From contig JACSVZ010000039.1 of NCBI GenBank assembly GCA_014706295.1, positions 248,001 through 312,000 of the forward strand: DNA of 64,000 bases, given 5' to 3'. A model generated the notes under the pieces. It did no database searches. It saw only the letters and a list, made by a program, of their open reading frames with translations, and was not told where the DNA came from. This document shows positions 59,601 through 64,000 of this stretch, in pieces. Position 1 is the first letter of the stretch. Each line of letters opens with the position of its first letter. Source of the DNA: Lycocorax pyrrhopterus obiensis. Lineage: Eukaryota; Chordata; Aves; Passeriformes; Paradisaeidae. A program made the translations under genes and the position numbers.

Positions 59601-62555
59601 GAGGTTCTTCTACAGTCAGTGACTGACAAGGATAACCTGCACTATGAAATAGAGAGACTTAAACTGTGAACAAAGAAACTGCCGATTAGAATTGAAAAAA
59701 TCTAAAAACTAAAGTCCCATTTCAACATTAGGTTTCATGTCTGACATGATTTCTCAAGGTGGTTTCCAAGGTTGTCTTAATCAGGTATTCATGCAAATCA
59801 GGGAGGAAGGGAGGGAACTGTGGTTTGGGTTGTAGTTCAAATGTTCTACTCTGATAAACTTTCCATGTAAGCATTGCAAGCTTTGCTTTCTTTGTGTCTC
59901 AATTACCATTTGAATAACTCCGTGTCTTGTATAGTATCATGGTAAAGATTTAATAGATAGAAAGACACTGTAAGCATCTGTTCCATGATAAATATTATAT
60001 AGATGAAATCACATAATAACTCTCTCCCAGCTAGCAGCTGGTCTACTATGAAAATCAAGCCTTAAACATCAAACTGCTGGGAAGGTAGGGCTCTTCCAAC
60101 CTTTTTTTTTGAGAATAAGGCATTGGCTTCTCCATTTACTGAGGAAGACAGATTAATTTCTATGTGACCTATATTTTTTGCCCTCAGTTATTACTACTGG
60201 AGGTTTTGGGCAGGGAAGCGAAAACTTGAATCTGAATTCTCGCACCAATTGCTTTGTCTTGGTTCTTTTGTCTGTATTTTTTGTTTTGCTGGTTTTTTAC
60301 CTGTGAAAGTTTTTAGCAATGAACTCATCACCTTCTTAGTTCTAAGAGGGAGCTCATATTAGTGTATATACTTTACGCTATAGAGGATATCAGCAATACC
60401 TAGCTGTAATCTATGATTATTATAGTAAGTGCATTAATGAAGCAGCACAGACTTAAATTAAGGAGCAGATGGGCTAAGTGGTATGTCCACACAGATGATT
60501 CCAGCAGTGGGAAACAAGTTGGAGTCCCTGGAAGGCACATGTATACATACACGTGAGAGGAAAAAGGTCAGGAAAGTCTTAAGGGGACTTTCCATTTTTT
60601 TAAAGTCAGAAACCTTTCCCTAAGCACTTAGATTTAGGGGCTGATAATGCTGGGATGAAACAGAAATATGGTACAATTTCCCCTAGAGATCTTTTCCTTT
60701 CTCCTCATGCAAGCTGAATATAGCCCTACTTAAGAAAAAAAAAAAATCTGTGTTGTAAAAGACAGACTACAATTTCTGCTTCCTACATTTTCACTGGTGT
60801 CTTGATGCTGTCTAAGGACCCCCTGAAAATGATTTTGGCAAATGTGTCAAACAATTTTGAGTTGGCTGAGCCCACAACTTGCTGTGGCCATATGAGGGAG
60901 AAGGAGTCAAGAGATAAGGATGGGACACCCAGGTCTCTCAGGGGACACAATTATTTTTGAAGCTCATCATGCTGCACATGTGACAGAAAACCTGTGGGAA
61001 TGAGATGGAGAGCATTGCATGAGGGCCATTTTGGTACCAGCTGCATCCACAGTACCACTGGTTGGGAAAGGAAGACAACAGCATGGCTTTGTGTCCCAGG
61101 GTGTTAGGCTGCATCAGCAAATTACCTTCACACCAAGATATGAAGACCTCTGGTAAATCTGCCATTACTTTTCATCGCCCTTATTTTTTGAAACCAAGTT
61201 GCTTATAGCTGGTATGAGTTTAACTATAGGATGTTGAAAGTAAACCATAAAAATATCTGGAAATAAACTCAAGTAACTTACAGACCTAAAACTTTTAATG
61301 TTTATTCTGATATCTCAAGACATCTTAATAAAACAAAATTTCTGCTTGTGGGATCAGCTTGGATGAGACATAAAGCAAAGTCAGAAGTTTTTTTGATGTT
61401 ATGGAAATCTATAGCAAGTCCCAAAAATGTGGATCATGGCTGGAACAAGGTGAGGGATTCAGGTGATAATAATATTAGTTGTTACAATGTTCTGCAGTTC
61501 AGTGTGCAAGGATGGAAAATTTTCAACATATGTCTCTGGTAAGACCAATGTGTTTGTTGTCCTTCTTTTCTACAGGTTTCACTGAAAAGGTCTGCTGAGA
61601 TCAGGCAGCTAGCTAATGCAATCATCATTAAAAACATAGGGTAAAATTTCTGGTTAGGAAAAGACAGAATGTGCATGGATACATTTGAAGTTTACTGTTC
61701 ACCTGGGCCTACTGATCTGCACACTGTAGCTTTTTGAGGCTGAATGAGATGCATCTGACCAGCCCCAAATGCATTACAGTCAAAGTGGCATTGCTTGTGC
61801 CCATGTGTGTATAAACTTACACATGTGCTTGGGGCTGATCAGAGACCAGAATAAACAGATACCACAGAAGAAGGAAAAGTGCTGAAGGTAGGAAATAGTG
61901 ACATATTGAATATGGGCTGTTGGTGATGGTATCTAAAACCAATAAGGAAGAGAAAAAATATTCTGGGTATTTAGAATTAAAATATCCAATGTTTATATTG
62001 ACTTGATTGCTCATTACAGAAATAGCTCATTTGCTGTAATTCTATTTTTGATTGCTACTTCTGTCTTCTGAGGGCAGTAATATGGTGCAACTACCTTTAT
62101 CAAAGGGCCATTAGACAAAGAAAGACCACAACAAAAAGCATTTTTAAACAATTTATAAACTAATAAGATAACTAAGGCAAGAGGATTCCACTGAAGAGCC
62201 AACATTTGTCAACATCTTCTGATCCACATACTTCAGATGCCGCAGGGTAAGAACTGTCGGTAAGTACTGACATTAAAAATAATGACCACTGTAAAATGAT
62301 TTTCTGTTTCACTTGACTCTGTAAGGCCAGTAATGTGTTGCTAATGAAGCACCCAGGGTGTATAGCATGGCCTTTTGTGGGACTCTGAGAAACAACCAGC
62401 CATATGTACAGCAAATGTCTTTGGCAACACTCTGTGGCCTTAGCTGGAATTTCTGTGCTACTATAGTTTTATGACTCAATCATAATATTATTTAAACATC
62501 ATTTTTCTGTATCTAATTTATTTATTGTCTCTAGTGGTAGATACAGAGACTGGTG
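56620..62555. other. unique non-coding sequence, 5.9 kb
   Basis: No gene could be supported. Apart from the T19 run at 58516-58534 I see short T runs and an AT-rich, homeobox-word-bearing block at 60360-60470. A weak palindromic stem (ATGTGTG / CACATGT, with a bulge) lies near 61803-61825. Open frames are 60-86 codons and unremarkable. Confidence 0.5.
58516..58534 (+). repeat. poly-T tract (T19)
   Basis: Nineteen T follow TTTTGGTTTTGG and precede CTGTAAGC. It could be the antisense tail of a retroposon, but no element body or flanking duplication was visible. Confidence 0.9.
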
Positions 62556-62559
62556 AGCT

Positions 62560-63030
62560 AGATTATATTAACATTTCAGAGTAATAATAGAAGAAAGCAA
62601 TTATCTTTGGGCATAAAAATCATTTTAATTAGACAGTAAAGTGGGAATGGACAGACGATGAATTATTATTCTGTAGTTTAATCAGACAGTCAGAGAGCTG
62701 GTCTGCAAGAGGAGCTCGCACTCAAGAAAGTGCTTTGGCTGATTGAGTCAAAAGTAGACAACGAGGAGAAATGATCAACTTCCTTGAGCATCTTTGCACT
62801 ACCAATAAAAAAATACATTAGCCCAGCATTTCTTTGAAGTCACGCTGATGCCTTAAAGACCTAGAAATAAAACAACACACTACCAAGACAGTATTAATAT
62901 AAGAAGTAATATAAAAGCTGATATTTAATTGGAGTCCTCCAGGGCCAAGTATGGAAAAATGCTCACGCAATACAGGCCAAACACAGTTTTATAAGTTTAG
63001 CGAATTAGCATAATTGACAAGTATCCCCAT
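62560..63030. promoter_or_regulatory. AT-rich blocks with clustered homeobox/GATA-type sites (candidate CNE)
   Basis: Between 62600 and 62690 lie GCAATTATCTTTGG, ATCATTTTAATTAGACAG, GATGAATTATTATTC and TTTAATCAGACAG, mixing TAATTA, TTATCT and TGATT/GACAG words. A second block near 62980-63030 has TTTTATAAGTTTAGCGAATT and AGCATAATTGACA. No open frame of note overlaps them. The pattern resembles developmental enhancers, but AT-richness makes chance matches likely. Confidence 0.25.
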
Positions 63031-63034
63031 TTAG

Positions 63035-63775
63035 AAGCAGAGGTGATGATGTAATTCACCCCCTTGGTTCAACCCTTTTCCGGAGCCCCCCTTTTGCTAG
63101 TTGATATGAAAAAGTGTCTTGGGAGAGTGGCTCGTCCTTGGTTCCCAGAGGAAGCAAGATAGGATAGGGACCTTTAGGAATGTGTTTTGTCTTTCTGTCT
63201 AACAGAGTGGGTAAAATGCTAGCTATGAATCTATAGTTATATGATAACACGTTACAGAGCTACAAGTATATGTGAAGAATATTTAAAAGCAAAAATTGGT
63301 TTGGCATCAACGGGAAGACTTGGAGTTTGCTAAAAGTTAATGGAAATATTTTCTTTATCTTAAGATCCCATCAAACCAAAAGTAACTTAATACCTATGGG
63401 CTATTCCTCTGAACGTTCACTGGCTTTCCTTCCAGCATATGTCAGTCTTTTTCTGTCACATGAGAAAATTTGAATGGACACTCCTTCTATGGCAATGTCA
63501 CCTTACTCTACTTCCAGGTAAACCTGTGCATAATACTAGATTTTTGCTGTGGTCTACTTGGTACTTGCTATTTTCCAGATCTGAAGATAAGAAAAGAGAA
63601 TTATGTCTGAAACTTGCTTGCCTCATGTGAGTGAGCAGAACTTCTTACCACTTCAAACTGCATCCATGGCCCTGCTTTATTCTTGCGCCAATTTTCAGGT
63701 CAAATATAACATAGTGATCCTCTAATATAATGAAAGATGAAACCAGATGGTATTGCAAACTCAGTGTAATTTAGG
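63035..63775. other. unique non-coding sequence, nothing recognised
   Basis: No gene, RNA or repeat recognised. Two open frames of about 64 codons (63056-63250 minus and 63439-63630 plus) have no known motif. Confidence 0.5.
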
Positions 63776-63779
63776 TGCT

Positions 63780-64000
63780 ACATTACACAGTATCTATCAT
63801 ATGATAAACAAGACCCATTTGCATATGGAGAGCCTTGATAGCTCTACACAGAGCCAAAATGAACGGGATAATTCATCACGATTTTTTATCAGCATACAAC
63901 GAGGTGCACGCTAATGCAGCTGCAGTGTGTATGTGCTGCTCAGGCAAACAAAGGCAGACCCACAGCTCAATAGCAGCGCCTGAGCACTGGCATTTTGAGG
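63780..64000. promoter_or_regulatory. candidate enhancer with dense FOX/OCT/E-box/SOX words, cut by the window edge
   Basis: In about 160 bp lie CATATG (63798-63803), TGATAAACAAG (FOX type, 63802-63812), a perfect octamer ATTTGCAT (63817-63824), CATATG (63822-63827), GGGATAATTC (OTX/PITX-like, near 63865) and CTAATGCAGCTGCAG. That last word holds a CAGCTG E-box at 63917-63922. AACAAAGG (SOX/TCF type) lies at 63947-63954. CpG is retained at AACGGG, CACGAT, AACGAG and GCACGC. No repeat or coding frame explains this. The motif mix fits a neural or pluripotency-type enhancer, which is inference. The element probably continues past 64000. Confidence 0.33.

Noticed and set aside
1..64000. tRNA, rRNA, snRNA or known microRNA genes
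   Set aside because: Scanning by eye found none of the conserved boxes or seed sequences I know. A covariance-model search could still find something.

Overview
This looks like nuclear DNA from a bird. The strongest clue is a set of CR1 (chicken repeat 1) LINE fragments, two of them (10018 and 43238) carrying the conserved CR1 3' end in antisense: tandem ATTCTATG octamers followed by the GGTTTGGGTTGG...GACCTTAAAGAT block. There is also one well-kept solo LTR of an endogenous retrovirus, of a kind I associate from memory with songbirds. The DNA is AT-rich, CpG-poor and dotted with simple repeats. The open reading frames are short, overlap on all frames and show no domain I recognise, so I call no protein-coding gene. 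The window is best read as a gene desert or the inside of a very large intron. I could not place it on a chromosome or next to a named gene.

Layout. 0-2.4 kb: unique sequence with a G15 run, then a long, old, collinear CR1/L3-type LINE on the + strand (1020-2380) with a broken reverse-transcriptase core. 2.4-10 kb: mostly unique, with a possible old CR1 piece at 3.3-3.6 kb, a 12-bp perfect hairpin at 7.69 kb and a TG/TA/CA microsatellite at 8.04-8.18 kb. 10-24 kb: a CR1 3' end (10018), a (TTTA)9 repeat (11154), a pyrimidine-rich then GC-rich patch (14.33-14.71 kb) and a CpG-retaining block near 18.0 kb that resembles a conserved non-coding element. 24-37 kb: three further CR1 pieces (24.1, 32.8 and 36.5 kb) in otherwise unique sequence. 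37-49 kb: a small CpG- and octamer-bearing patch (37.8 kb), a protein-like but unrecognised minus-strand stretch (41.86-42.31 kb), a CR1 3' end (43238), TA and CG/CA repeats. 52.5-53.6 kb: a G20 run, an ATT/ATC microsatellite and a 66-bp polypurine tract in under 0.9 kb, followed by a perfect match to a 15-bp CTCF consensus. 55.97-56.61 kb: a 642-bp LTR with TG/CA ends and a perfect 5-bp target-site duplication. 62.5-64 kb: AT-rich unique blocks dense in homeobox-, OCT-, FOX-, E-box- and SOX-type words, running off the right edge.

Function. No genes can be seen working together here. What the window offers is regulatory and evolutionary: a candidate insulator site, several candidate enhancers and a small fossil record of CR1 and ERV insertions. 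No new biological system is evident. The candidates most worth testing are the CTCF site beside the unusual-DNA cluster, the intact solo LTR, the 18-kb and 63.8-kb candidate elements, and the 12-bp hairpin. Family names, motif names and the songbird link come from memory, without a database search.
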